Part shown: one piece after another, positions 16,207 through 23,789 of the stretch
Layout: the number at the start of each line of letters is the position of its first letter
Position numbering within the stretch: the stretch's first letter is position 1
NCBI RefSeq assembly: GCF_014836985.1
Contig: NZ_JACSPU010000004.1
Span: 1-64,000, forward strand
From: Planococcus wigleyi
Lineage (GTDB): Bacteria; Bacillota; Bacilli; Bacillales_A; Planococcaceae
Direction: 5' to 3'
DNA length: 64,000 nucleotides
Notes under the pieces: generated by a model
Told to the model about the DNA's origin: nothing
What the model saw: only the letters and a program-made list of their open reading frames with translations
The model's database searches: none
Position numbers and translations under genes: made by a program

Positions 16207-18654
16207 GTGACGGATTATATTCATATTAAAGGGGCTTCTGAGAATAATTTGAAGAATGTATCCTTAGCGATTCCCAAACAGCAATTTGTAGTGATTACAG
16301 GGCCTTCGGGTTCCGGGAAATCGACATTGGTATTGGACATCATACAACGGGAAAGCCAACGGCAATACATGGAACTGAATGGCATGACCACCAATTTCAT
16401 CAATAAACCCAAAATGGAATCAATCAGCGGCCTGTCTCCATCCATCGGCATCGGACAGCAGCAATCCACCAACCGAAATCCGCGGTCAACGGTCGGCACG
16501 GTGACAGATATGTATACGTACCTGCGGATCATCTATGAAAAATTGGGCGTTCGTGAATGCCCGAATTGCCATGAAAAAATTAGAAAACCCAAAGACTTGG
16601 ACGAGGAAAGCGAGACGATGTTCTGCTCAGCGTGCGGCTACGAAATGGCAAACCTGAAAAAAGCCCATTTTTCTTTTAATACAATTGAAGGGGCTTGTGA
16701 AGCCTGTTCGGGACTTGGGAAAAAGTTAGGGATTCGAACGGAACAGGTGATTGATGACGAGAAAAGCCTGAACGAAGGTGCCGTAGTCATTTGGAATTCT
16801 GCAATCACTGATTATTACGGGAATTCAGCAATGGCAGCAGCTAAGCATTATGGATTCACGCTCGACAAAGACTTGCCGATAAAGGAATGGACGACCGTTC
16901 AGAAGGATCTGCTGTATTACGGAGTAGAGGATGAAAGGTTCACCAAGAATTATCCGAAAGTGCAGCCTCCTAAAACGGTCGCCAAAGGAAAGTTTGAAGG
17001 CGTCTTGACTGGGATGTGGCGAAGGTATCGGGAGAAAGGCGGTAACTCGGGAGAGGCGGACTTTTTCTTTCAGCAGCTTTGTCCGGAATGCCAAGGCACC
17101 AAACTGAAAAAGCAGAGCCGTGAAGTCACGGTAGGTGGAAAAACGATTTCTGACGTTTCTCACACTTCATTGGAATTGATACTCGAATGGGTCGAGGAAA
17201 TTTCTGGAGATTTTAAGCGGAATGACGAATCTGTTGCAGTTTCACTTGTCTTTGAATTGTCAGAAAAAATTAAGCGCATTATTCACGTAGGGATTGGTTA
17301 TCTGTCGATGGAAAGGCAGTCAGCCACCTTATCCGGCGGAGAAGCACAACGGCTGAGACTGGCTACTATTTTGGGTTCCAGTTTAACAGGCGTTTTGTAT
17401 ATATTGGACGAGCCGACTGCGGGGTTGCATCCTAAGGATACACAAGGGCTGGTCGACGTCTTAAAAAAATTGCGAGAATTGGGGAACTCGGTACTGGTCA
17501 TAGAACACGACATCGATGTCATGAAACAGGCGGATTGGATCATCGATTTGGGTCCTGGCGCGGGAATAAACGGCGGTGAGATTGTTGGAGAAGGTACGCT
17601 GCCAGTTTTGATGAAACAAGAAAAATCGGTGACGGGTGCTTATCTGAAGGAAGAAAAGGCGCAGATAACTATGCGCAGAAAAGGAAATGGCCAGAGTATT
17701 ACCATTCACAACGCTCACAAGAATAATTTGAAGAATATAACGGTGTCTATTCCGATGGGCTGTTTTAATGCGGTGACAGGAGTGTCGGGTTCCGGGAAAT
17801 CATCTTTGCTTTTTGACATATTGGCAGCCAGTGGAGAAGAAGGCCATGTGAAAGATGGATATGACAAGATCACGGGCAAAGAAGGGATTAAACGGATGGT
17901 GACAGTTGATCAATCCAGTTTGACGCGTATGCAACGTTCCAATGTGGCGACCTATACAGAGGTCTATACACTGTTCCGAAACCTGTTCGCAAAACTGCCT
18001 CAAGCTAAGGAAGGCGGCTTGACCGCCAAACATTTTTCCTTCAACACAGAAGGAGGACGCTGCGAACATTGTCAGGGAATGGGTTTTGTATTCACGCCGA
18101 TGTATTTCCTGCCGGATTTGGAAGTAGTCTGTCCGGTTTGTTCGGGCAAGCGTTTCAAGGAGAAAGTATTGGCTGTGACATACAAAGGGCAATCCATTTC
18201 AGACATTCTCAATGCCAGCATTGAGGAAAGCGTCGATTTTTTTATAGGCCAAAACAAAATTGTTTCTACTATAGAACTCCTTAGCGAAGTGGGTCTGGGT
18301 TATTTGAAGTGGGGGCAGACTTTGACGACTTTATCTGGTGGAGAAGGCCAGCGCCTGAAGCTCGCGAAAGAACTGAACAGACATGCAAAAGGGGAAACGC
18401 TTTATATTTTAGATGAACCTTCAACAGGACTTCACCCGAACGATGTCAAAAAACTGCTGGTTCTGCTCAATAAGCTGGTGGATGAAGGGCATACCGTAAT
18501 CATCGTAGAGCACAATACGCAAATCATCCGACAAGCCGATTGGGTCATCGATCTCGGACCGGAAGGCGGAGCTGCGGGCGGCAGCGTTATTGCCCAAGGT
18601 ACTCCTGAAGACATCAAAGCGTGCGAGGATTCCTATACGGGAATATATCTATGA
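16207..18654 (+). CDS. Short UvrA-like ABC ATPase (excinuclease ABC subunit A family)
   Basis: An 815-residue UvrA paralogue with two ABC cassettes. First Walker A GPSGSGKST about residue 35 and signature LSGGEAQRL about 375; second Walker A GVSGSGKSS about 533 and signature LSGGEGQRL about 715, with DEPTAGLHP and DEPSTGLHP Walker B regions. Zinc modules are visible as CPNC/CSAC, CEAC/CPEC and CEHC/CPVC. Canonical UvrA is about 940-960 residues, so about 130 residues are missing, mainly from the insertion/UvrB-binding region. Such short UvrA2-type proteins have been tied to DNA repair and drug tolerance. The GTG at 16207 has an AGAAGG site; a TTG at 16162 is less likely. Confidence 0.82.
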   Translation: MTDYIHIKGASENNLKNVSLAIPKQQFVVITGPSGSGKSTLVLDIIQRESQRQYMELNGMTTNFINKPKMESISGLSPSIGIGQQQSTNRNPRSTVGTVTDMYTYLRIIYEKLGVRECPNCHEKIRKPKDLDEESETMFCSACGYEMANLKKAHFSFNTIEGACEACSGLGKKLGIRTEQVIDDEKSLNEGAVVIWNSAITDYYGNSAMAAAKHYGFTLDKDLPIKEWTTVQKDLLYYGVEDERFTKNYPKVQPPKTVAKGKFEGVLTGMWRRYREKGGNSGEADFFFQQLCPECQGTKLKKQSREVTVGGKTISDVSHTSLELILEWVEEISGDFKRNDESVAVSLVFELSEKIKRIIHVGIGYLSMERQSATLSGGEAQRLRLATILGSSLTGVLYILDEPTAGLHPKDTQGLVDVLKKLRELGNSVLVIEHDIDVMKQADWIIDLGPGAGINGGEIVGEGTLPVLMKQEKSVTGAYLKEEKAQITMRRKGNGQSITIHNAHKNNLKNITVSIPMGCFNAVTGVSGSGKSSLLFDILAASGEEGHVKDGYDKITGKEGIKRMVTVDQSSLTRMQRSNVATYTEVYTLFRNLFAKLPQAKEGGLTAKHFSFNTEGGRCEHCQGMGFVFTPMYFLPDLEVVCPVCSGKRFKEKVLAVTYKGQSISDILNASIEESVDFFIGQNKIVSTIELLSEVGLGYLKWGQTLTTLSGGEGQRLKLAKELNRHAKGETLYILDEPSTGLHPNDVKKLLVLLNKLVDEGHTVIIVEHNTQIIRQADWVIDLGPEGGAAGGSVIAQGTPEDIKACEDSYTGIYL

Positions 18655-18707
18655 TAGACACACGCAGTAAAAAGTCTGAATCTACCCGTAATCTTGAAAG
18701 CTTTTAA

Positions 18708-18735
18708 TTGACAATAAAACACCATTTTCTATAAT
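18708..18735 (+). promoter_or_regulatory. Near-consensus SigA promoter upstream of the Hsp20 gene
   Basis: TTGACA (18708-18713), 16-base spacer, TATAAT (18730-18735). The transcript would start near 18742, giving about 160 bases of leader before the Hsp20 ATG. Confidence 0.7.
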
Positions 18736-18784
18736 TATTATTAGAAAGAGTAATAATTCACTCATCCATCGGTAAACTGAAACT

Positions 18785-18806
18785 AAAGGAGGGATAGGTG
18801 GTGTAA
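18785..18806 (+). promoter_or_regulatory. Strong ribosome site followed by a two-codon frame in the Hsp20 leader
   Basis: AAAGGAGGG (18785-18793) is followed by GTG GTG TAA (18798-18806). The remaining 94 bases to the Hsp20 start show no other gene. This could be a ribosome stand-by or minimal ORF that affects translation; it may also be the relic of a lost gene. Confidence 0.3.
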
Positions 18807-18900
18807 CAGAAAGGCTCTGCTTGTATAGGAAAGGATATAACGGGTTTTAGAGAGTGTCGAAGTAAATTCGTTTAAATTTTTCCGAAGGGAGAGTTTAAAG

Positions 18901-19332
18901 ATGAGACTTTTGCCAAGAAAACGGGAAGATTTTTTCCCGAGCCTTTTTGACAGTAATTTTGAAGTGGATGTATTCGACCGTTTCTTCAAAGAAGCCAATT
19001 ATCCGCAAGTAGATATAAAAGACGCAGAAGACCATTATGAAGTGGAAGTGGACCTTCCAGGCTTCAAAAAAGAAGACATCTCGGTTGAATACAAAGACGG
19101 GTACCTTCAGCTTCAAGGCAAGAAAGAAGAAAACAAAGAAGTAACCGAAAATGAAGGCCATTATATCCGGAAAGAACGTTCCTATGGTTCTTTTAAACGC
19201 AGTTTCTACGTTGGTGAAGTGGAACAAGATGATATTTCCGGATCCTTCAAAGACGGCGTTTTGATGTTGCAGGTGCCAAAATCCAAAGAAGACAAAAAAA
19301 CAGAAGAAGGGCATCAGATTCTGATCGAGTAA
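18901..19332 (+). CDS. Small heat shock protein, Hsp20/alpha-crystallin family
   Basis: A 143-residue ATP-independent chaperone that holds unfolding proteins. The alpha-crystallin domain covers about 36-130, with VDLPGFKKEDISVE, GHYIRKERSYGSFKRSF and FKDGVLMLQVPK as the core strand motifs. The C-terminal ILIE matches the I-x-I tail that links oligomers. The N-terminal arm MRLLPRKREDFFPSLFD is typical. GGGAG eight bases before the ATG. Its long leader, starting from a near-consensus promoter, contains a strong ribosome site unrelated to this start. I see no CIRCE element. Confidence 0.9.
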   Translation: MRLLPRKREDFFPSLFDSNFEVDVFDRFFKEANYPQVDIKDAEDHYEVEVDLPGFKKEDISVEYKDGYLQLQGKKEENKEVTENEGHYIRKERSYGSFKRSFYVGEVEQDDISGSFKDGVLMLQVPKSKEDKKTEEGHQILIE

Positions 19333-19350
19333 TAACATAGAATGATAAAA

Positions 19351-19384
19351 GGCCAAACAGCTATATCCGGCTGTTTGGTCTTTT
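19351..19384. terminator. Bidirectional terminator shared by hsp20 and the NmrA-like gene
   Basis: GGCCAAACAGC and GCTGTTTGGTC arms with an 8-base loop, flanked by A and T runs. The right arm lies inside the minus-strand gene and encodes its last residues. Confidence 0.8.
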
Positions 19385-20257
19385 AAAATGGGAGCCCATC
19401 AATTTTCGATATTCCCGTCCTACATAAGAATCAAGGTTTTCCGCAGGTTTCCCTGTGATGCGTTCAAAATCATCCGTCACTTCACTCATCAGTCCTTTAG
19501 CAGCGGCCTGATACAAAGAAGCAAGTACAGAGCCAAAGCCTTTTGGTTCATCGTAAGTTGAGGCAAATTCATCGTTGGACAATGGAGCGTAAACAATCGG
19601 CGAACCACTGATTTTCGTGAACAATTGCGCCAGCTCCTCCATAGACCAGGCTTTGGTTCCAGTTAAGGTATGTTCTTGGTTATGCAAGTCTTCTCTCAAG
19701 GCAATCTGGACAATGGCAGTTGAAAGGTCTTTTCTTGAAATGAACGATATCCGCTCATCCGCCACTGGATAAAGGATCTTTCCCCGTCTTGCCAATTCAG
19801 GCAGGTAAGGCGGCAAGGGATCGGAATACATGCCATTGCGTATATATGTGTAAGGCACAGTTCCGGAAGCGAGACGGCGTTGGACATAGCCAAAAAATGG
19901 ACTCATCTTGAATGGGTTATTGCCTTGATCCGCCATAAATCCGATAAACAGAAATTGCTTCACGTTCATCTTTTCAGCTGCTATCATGGCATTTTCAAAT
20001 TCCATAATTCGGGAAACACTTGGAAAAGTCAGACTCGGAATATAGATAAGGACATCTGTATCTTTGAAAGCTGAAGCAAGTTCTTGCTCGGAACGGTAAT
20101 TGGCTTGTCTGATCTGGATACCTTGCTGTTGGAACTGTGCCGCTTTGTGGGGATTCCGAACCGTCAGTGTCAGCTTTTCAGGAGCAATATGCTTCAGTAC
20201 TTCTTCGACTATTTTGGAGCCCAGGTTTCCAGTTGCAGCAGTGATGTTATACCTCAT
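19361..20257 (-). CDS. NmrA-family NAD(P)-binding protein, quinone-reductase-like
   Basis: A 298-residue protein with an N-terminal Rossmann motif TAATGNLGSKIVE and TVRNPHKA after the second strand, as in NmrA/HSCARG and YtfG-type NAD(P)H:quinone reductases. It lacks the SDR Ser-Tyr-Lys triad, so it may be a redox sensor or an atypical reductase. GGAGG seven bases before ATG 20257 sets the start. The last codons (KRPNSRI) are encoded by one arm of the terminator of the convergent hsp20 gene. Confidence 0.8.
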   Translation of the reverse strand: MRYNITAATGNLGSKIVEEVLKHIAPEKLTLTVRNPHKAAQFQQQGIQIRQANYRSEQELASAFKDTDVLIYIPSLTFPSVSRIMEFENAMIAAEKMNVKQFLFIGFMADQGNNPFKMSPFFGYVQRRLASGTVPYTYIRNGMYSDPLPPYLPELARRGKILYPVADERISFISRKDLSTAIVQIALREDLHNQEHTLTGTKAWSMEELAQLFTKISGSPIVYAPLSNDEFASTYDEPKGFGSVLASLYQAAAKGLMSEVTDDFERITGKPAENLDSYVGREYRKLMGSHFKRPNSRI

Positions 20258-20429
20258 GCAAATTCCTCCAGTCACTAATCTTTTGTTACCTAATGTATTC
20301 CCGGATTTTCAAAAAAGTGAACTAAATTTGCCTTTAATGCGTTTTATAAGTAATAGCAGCTTAAGGACAAAAAAAGCGATATGGCGATATACAATTCAGT
20401 ATCAACTGGCCGTATTGGAGCGTATTTAA

Positions 20430-20490
20430 ATTTCGTAAGAAGAAATGATATTCCTGGAGCGCCAACTATAGTAAAGTAGACTTACGAAAT
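20430..20490 (+). promoter_or_regulatory. Inverted repeat bracketing the sigma-factor promoter region
   Basis: ATTTCGTAAG (20430-20439) and CTTACGAAAT (20481-20490) are perfect 10-base complements 41 bases apart. The second ends 21 bases before the sigma-factor start codon. A TATAGT hexamer lies between them. The pair may bind a regulator that loops the promoter. Confidence 0.45.
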
Positions 20491-20511
20491 ATGTAAAAAG
20501 GGAGACCGGGG

Positions 20512-21078
20512 ATGGAAAAAAGTACCGATACATATTTATATATGCGAATCAGCGAACAGGACAAAGCGGCATTGGAGCAATTATACGACCGCTATGAAAA
20601 AATCTTGTTTTCTTTTCTCTACAAGATGCTGGAAGATCGCGAACTGGCAGAAGAAGCCTTGCAGGAAGTGTTTATCAAGATTTGGCGGGGCAAAGGGATT
20701 TACGATGAAAGCAAAGGCAAGTTTACATCATGGCTCTTCAGAATGGCGCAGAATACGGCCATCGATTTAATCAGGAAACGCAAAAAGCCTTCTGTTCCGA
20801 TTGAAGAGGCGATGCAAATGGCCAGCCACGATCTGCCTGTTGACGAGCAGGTGGAATGGAAGGAAAAGAAAGGCCAAATTGAAACAGCCGTCCAGCGTCT
20901 ATCGAGTGAACAGCAAAAAATGATTGATTTGTTTTATTTCAAAGGCCATACACACGAAACAATCGCGGACATGTGTGACATTCCGCTAGGGACCGTTAAG
21001 AGCCGAATACGACTGGCATTAAAGAAATTAAAAACATCACTGCACGGAATGCAGGGAAGGGGGGCATATGATGACTAA
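20512..21078 (+). CDS. ECF-type RNA polymerase sigma factor
   Basis: A 188-residue sigma-70 family protein. Region 2 lies at about 20-90, with YDRYEKILFSFLYKML, EEALQEVFIKIW and FTSWLFRMAQNTAIDLIR. Region 4 lies at about 125-178, with LSSEQQKMIDLFYFKGHTHETIA and the recognition helix GTVKSRIRLALKKL. There is no region 1.1 or 3, so it is ECF type, resembling SigK/RpoE groups paired with RskA-like anti-sigma factors. Ribosome site GGGAGACCGGGG. Its stop overlaps the anti-sigma start, the usual one-to-one arrangement. Targets probably include the wall protein at 21907. Confidence 0.9.
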   Translation: MEKSTDTYLYMRISEQDKAALEQLYDRYEKILFSFLYKMLEDRELAEEALQEVFIKIWRGKGIYDESKGKFTSWLFRMAQNTAIDLIRKRKKPSVPIEEAMQMASHDLPVDEQVEWKEKKGQIETAVQRLSSEQQKMIDLFYFKGHTHETIADMCDIPLGTVKSRIRLALKKLKTSLHGMQGRGAYDD

Positions 21079-21790
21079 TATGGATTGTGATCAACTAATT
21101 GACTATCTGAATGGAACCTTATCAAAAAATGATACGGACCAATTTGAACAACATTTAACATCCTGTACAGAATGCCAGGAAATCGTTGAAGCGACAGGCC
21201 AGCTCCCTTATCTTGCAGATCCAATGGAACCGCCGGCAGGCATGAAATCACGTATCCTGTCCAATGTATTCGAAGGGACACCAGAAAAAAACGATTCCCC
21301 TGTAGCATTAAAACCAGAAATGGCTGCCATACCGATTCAAAAGCCTAAACAAAAGTTTCACATCGGGAAGCCACTGATTGCAGCGGTCCTGCTTGCTTCA
21401 TTATTGGGTAATGCTTATGCATTCATGCAATTATCAGATCAGAATCAAGAACCGGAAACGGCGATACAGTCAATTGAATTAGAGCCGAGTGCTGCATTTT
21501 CCGGAACCGCAACGGCGGCAATGATAGAAGAACAAGGAGCATTGAACCTTGTGGTGAAAGCCGACCAATTGGCCGAATTGGATGCCAGCCAGGTTTACCA
21601 GGTATGGCTGATCAAAGATGACAAACCGATACCAGCCGGCGCATTCTCTCCTAATCCGAACGGTGAAGGGGCCAGCTATTATCAACTAGAAGAATCCTCA
21701 GCAGAATGGGATACCATCGCCATTACGCTCGAGCCCGAGGCAGGGAATGAATTGCCGAAAGGTGAAGTTGTACTGAGTTCAGAGATTTAA
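21071..21790 (+). CDS. Anti-sigma factor, zinc-finger plus RskA-type membrane protein
   Basis: A 239-residue single-pass membrane protein. The N-terminal cytosolic part has the ZAS motif HLTSCTEC (HxxxCxxC) about residue 28-35, which binds zinc and holds the sigma factor. One hydrophobic helix lies at about 100-120. The outer domain (about 130-239) has the anti-sigma-K RskA pattern VYQVWLIKDDKPIPAGAF. These factors usually release sigma after proteolysis or redox change. It overlaps the sigma gene by a few bases; ATG 21068 is also possible. Ends at a terminator overlapping the next base. Confidence 0.88.
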   Translation: MTNMDCDQLIDYLNGTLSKNDTDQFEQHLTSCTECQEIVEATGQLPYLADPMEPPAGMKSRILSNVFEGTPEKNDSPVALKPEMAAIPIQKPKQKFHIGKPLIAAVLLASLLGNAYAFMQLSDQNQEPETAIQSIELEPSAAFSGTATAAMIEEQGALNLVVKADQLAELDASQVYQVWLIKDDKPIPAGAFSPNPNGEGASYYQLEESSAEWDTIAITLEPEAGNELPKGEVVLSSEI

Positions 21791-21819
21791 ACTGGCCGCA
21801 TTAGCGGCCAGTTTTTTTA
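21791..21819 (+). terminator. Terminator of the sigma/anti-sigma operon
   Basis: ACTGGCCGC and GCGGCCAGT arms, ATTA loop, seven T. Confidence 0.85.
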
Positions 21820-21906
21820 TTTAAATTCTTTTTTAAAAAAATGTGATCTAAATGAAAACACTCTCCGTTATGTCTATGAAACTATAAAAAAAGAGGAGAG
21901 ATGAAC

Positions 21907-23268
21907 ATGAAATTAAATAAATGTCTTTTAGCACTTCCACTATCATTGGCTTTATTGGTACCAACAGCAGCATTGGCGGATAGCCACGGTGGCCATTCGG
22001 CATCAAGTGAATCGGCGATGGAATCAAGCACTGCAACACCTGCAGCAGAATTGCGCATCACTCTTGATACAGCATTGACGGAACATGCTTTTTTAGCAAT
22101 TGAAACGATGCGCAAAGGAGCGGATGGAGCAGAAGATTTCGACCAGGCTTCAGCAGCGCTTTTAGCCAACTCGGATGATATCGCAGCAGCAGTCTCTTCT
22201 GTTTATGGAGAAGAAGGCGGAGCAGCTTTCCTTGAAATCTGGAACTCCCACATCGGCTATTTCGTGGACTATGTAGTAGCAACAGGTGAGGACAACCAAG
22301 AAGCGAAAGACCAGGCATTGGCTTCACTGGAAGAATACAAACAGGAGCAAGCAGCTTTCTTCGATACGGCAACGGAAGGAAGATTGCCAGCTGATGCTGT
22401 ACTGGAAGGTTTGAACATGCACGTGGATCAGTTGGTTATGGCTTTTGATGATTATGTAGCGGGTGACTTTGAAGCGGCTTACACGGGCGAACGCGAATCT
22501 ATCCACCACATGAGCATGTTTGCTGAAAGTTTGTCCGTTGCGATTGCAGATCAATTCCCGGATGTATTTGAAGGAACAAATCCTGATACACCTGCAGTTG
22601 ATCTTCGTGCACAGCTGAATATGACATTTACAGAACATGCAGGGCTTGCAGCGATGGCGATGCAGGACGGCGCGGATGGCGCTGAAAGTTTCGACCAGGC
22701 TTCAGCAGCACTTCTTGCCAATGCAGATGATCTTTCTGCAGCAGTAGGATCTGTTTACGGCGAAGAAGCTGGAGCCCAATTCTCTGAAATCTGGAATTCA
22801 CACATCGGCTACTTTGTGGATTATGTGGTAGCGACCGGTGAAGGTGATGCAGAAGCGCAGGAACAAGCGAAAGCGGATCTTGACGCCTATATCGTAGAAC
22901 AGGCTGCCTTATTGGATGCAGCGACCGAAGGCCGCATTCCGGCAGCGGATTTTGAAGCCGGTTTGACAGCACACGTCGATCAATTGCTTGTGGCTTTTGA
23001 TTCGTATGTAGCGGGGGATTACGAGACAGCTTACAGCTCGATTCGTGAAGCATACGCGCATATGACTATGCCGGCAGCGGGACTGTCAGCGGCGATTGTT
23101 GACCAGTTCCCGGAAGAGTTCAGTTCCACAGAAATGCCTTCAGAAATGCCTGCAACGGGTATGGGCGGCACAGCTGATTCCGGCACGATTCCATACTTGT
23201 GGATTTTGGCTGGCCTGATGCTTGCTGGATTGACTACAACCCTGGCATTGCGTTTCCGCAAACAATAA
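21907..23268 (+). CDS. Secreted wall-anchored protein with two four-histidine helical repeats
   Basis: A 453-residue exported protein. Signal peptide 1-24 ends in AALA, followed by a His/Ser-rich DSHGGHSASS. Two tandem repeats follow, about 48-221 and 232-405, offset by exactly 184 residues with no gaps. Each has His at the same four places: in TEHA, EIWNSHIGYFVDY, HVDQL and the E-x(4 or so)-HM helix, i.e. 60/115/172/201 and 244/299/356/385. Predicted mostly helical, so each repeat may be a four-helix metal- or haem-binding bundle. The end has a sortase-like MPATG, a 20-residue hydrophobic helix and RFRKQ. Family not recognised with certainty. It lies 116 bases after the ECF/anti-sigma pair and may be their target. 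Start from GAGGAG eight bases upstream. Confidence 0.7.
   Translation: MKLNKCLLALPLSLALLVPTAALADSHGGHSASSESAMESSTATPAAELRITLDTALTEHAFLAIETMRKGADGAEDFDQASAALLANSDDIAAAVSSVYGEEGGAAFLEIWNSHIGYFVDYVVATGEDNQEAKDQALASLEEYKQEQAAFFDTATEGRLPADAVLEGLNMHVDQLVMAFDDYVAGDFEAAYTGERESIHHMSMFAESLSVAIADQFPDVFEGTNPDTPAVDLRAQLNMTFTEHAGLAAMAMQDGADGAESFDQASAALLANADDLSAAVGSVYGEEAGAQFSEIWNSHIGYFVDYVVATGEGDAEAQEQAKADLDAYIVEQAALLDAATEGRIPAADFEAGLTAHVDQLLVAFDSYVAGDYETAYSSIREAYAHMTMPAAGLSAAIVDQFPEEFSSTEMPSEMPATGMGGTADSGTIPYLWILAGLMLAGLTTTLALRFRKQ
22042..23115 (+). repeat. Tandem 552-bp coding duplication
   Basis: The two halves of the wall protein gene are in-frame copies with a constant 552-base offset and no insertion or deletion. 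Stretches such as EIWNSHIGYFVDYVVATGE are identical. The codons have drifted apart, so the duplication is old enough to have accumulated silent changes. Confidence 0.8.
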
Positions 23269-23287
23269 AAACGACTTGAAAACTATG

Positions 23288-23338
23288 AAAGGCTGTTCCA
23301 AAGCTGCACAAGCGGGCTATTGGAACAGCCTTTTTTTA
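23288..23338 (+). terminator. Terminator of the wall protein gene
   Basis: AAGGCTGTTCCAA and TTGGAACAGCCTT arms around a 19-base loop, then seven T. The remaining bases to 23570 contain no gene I can support. Confidence 0.8.
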
Positions 23339-23570
23339 GTTTATGTCAGCTATTGAAATATTTTTTATGGCACATCAAAAAGGCTGTTTATAAAAAACCG
23401 GAAGTGAGGATTGCTGAACAAAAGCAGATGGATGGCTGGTTTAATCTGGCTTATGTACAATTTGATCGAAAAGATTGTGATGGCTTCCCAAAAAATAGCT
23501 GCATCCGAGGGGGGGTTGCTTCGAAATGTAGTTCATGAATATGTAATTCTAAAAAAGATTAAAAATTAGA

Positions 23571-23622
23571 TTGCAATAAAAGAAACAAAACGATATTATA
23601 TAAAACGTAACGTTTACGATTT
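23571..23622 (+). promoter_or_regulatory. SigA promoter with a Zur-box-like operator at the start point
   Basis: TTGCAA (23571-23576), 17-base spacer, TATTAT (23594-23599). The operator at 23602-23622 has core CGTAACGTTTACG and matches 17 of the 20 specified positions of the B. subtilis Zur consensus (7-1-7 core TCGTAATnATTACGA). It covers the expected start point, a classic repressor position. Confidence 0.65.
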
Positions 23623-23749
23623 AAACAGTATATAGTAAACAGAAGGTATGAGCAGAGCCTGGGGTTCAATAGCTCGAGGAATCAACAAATGCGAATATGC
23701 AGTTGATGATAGGCGCAATAAGCACAAAACTATTATTTTTTTATTCTGT

Positions 23750-23770
23750 AAATCGTAATGATTACTTTTA
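23750..23770 (+). promoter_or_regulatory. Second Zur-box-like operator
   Basis: The core TCGTAATGATTAC matches the left half and centre of the Zur consensus exactly; the last part is TT instead of GA. It matches 17 of 20 specified positions. It lies 20 bases before the GTG start of the binding protein, so it could also affect a second promoter or transcription elongation. Confidence 0.6.
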
Positions 23771-23789
23771 TTTGAGGAGAGTAGAGAAC

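Noticed and set aside
21853-21880. ECF-type promoter (TGAAAAC ... GTCTA) before the wall protein gene
   Set aside because: The spacer is about 12 bases, too short for an ECF promoter, so I do not claim it although regulation by the sigma factor remains possible.
23320-23538. Open frame of 72 codons after the wall protein gene
   Set aside because: It begins inside the terminator hairpin, has no ribosome site and its composition is not protein-like.
23648-23758. 36-codon frame between the two Zur-like sites
   Set aside because: Ribosome site too close to the ATG and the frame ends inside the operator; likely chance.
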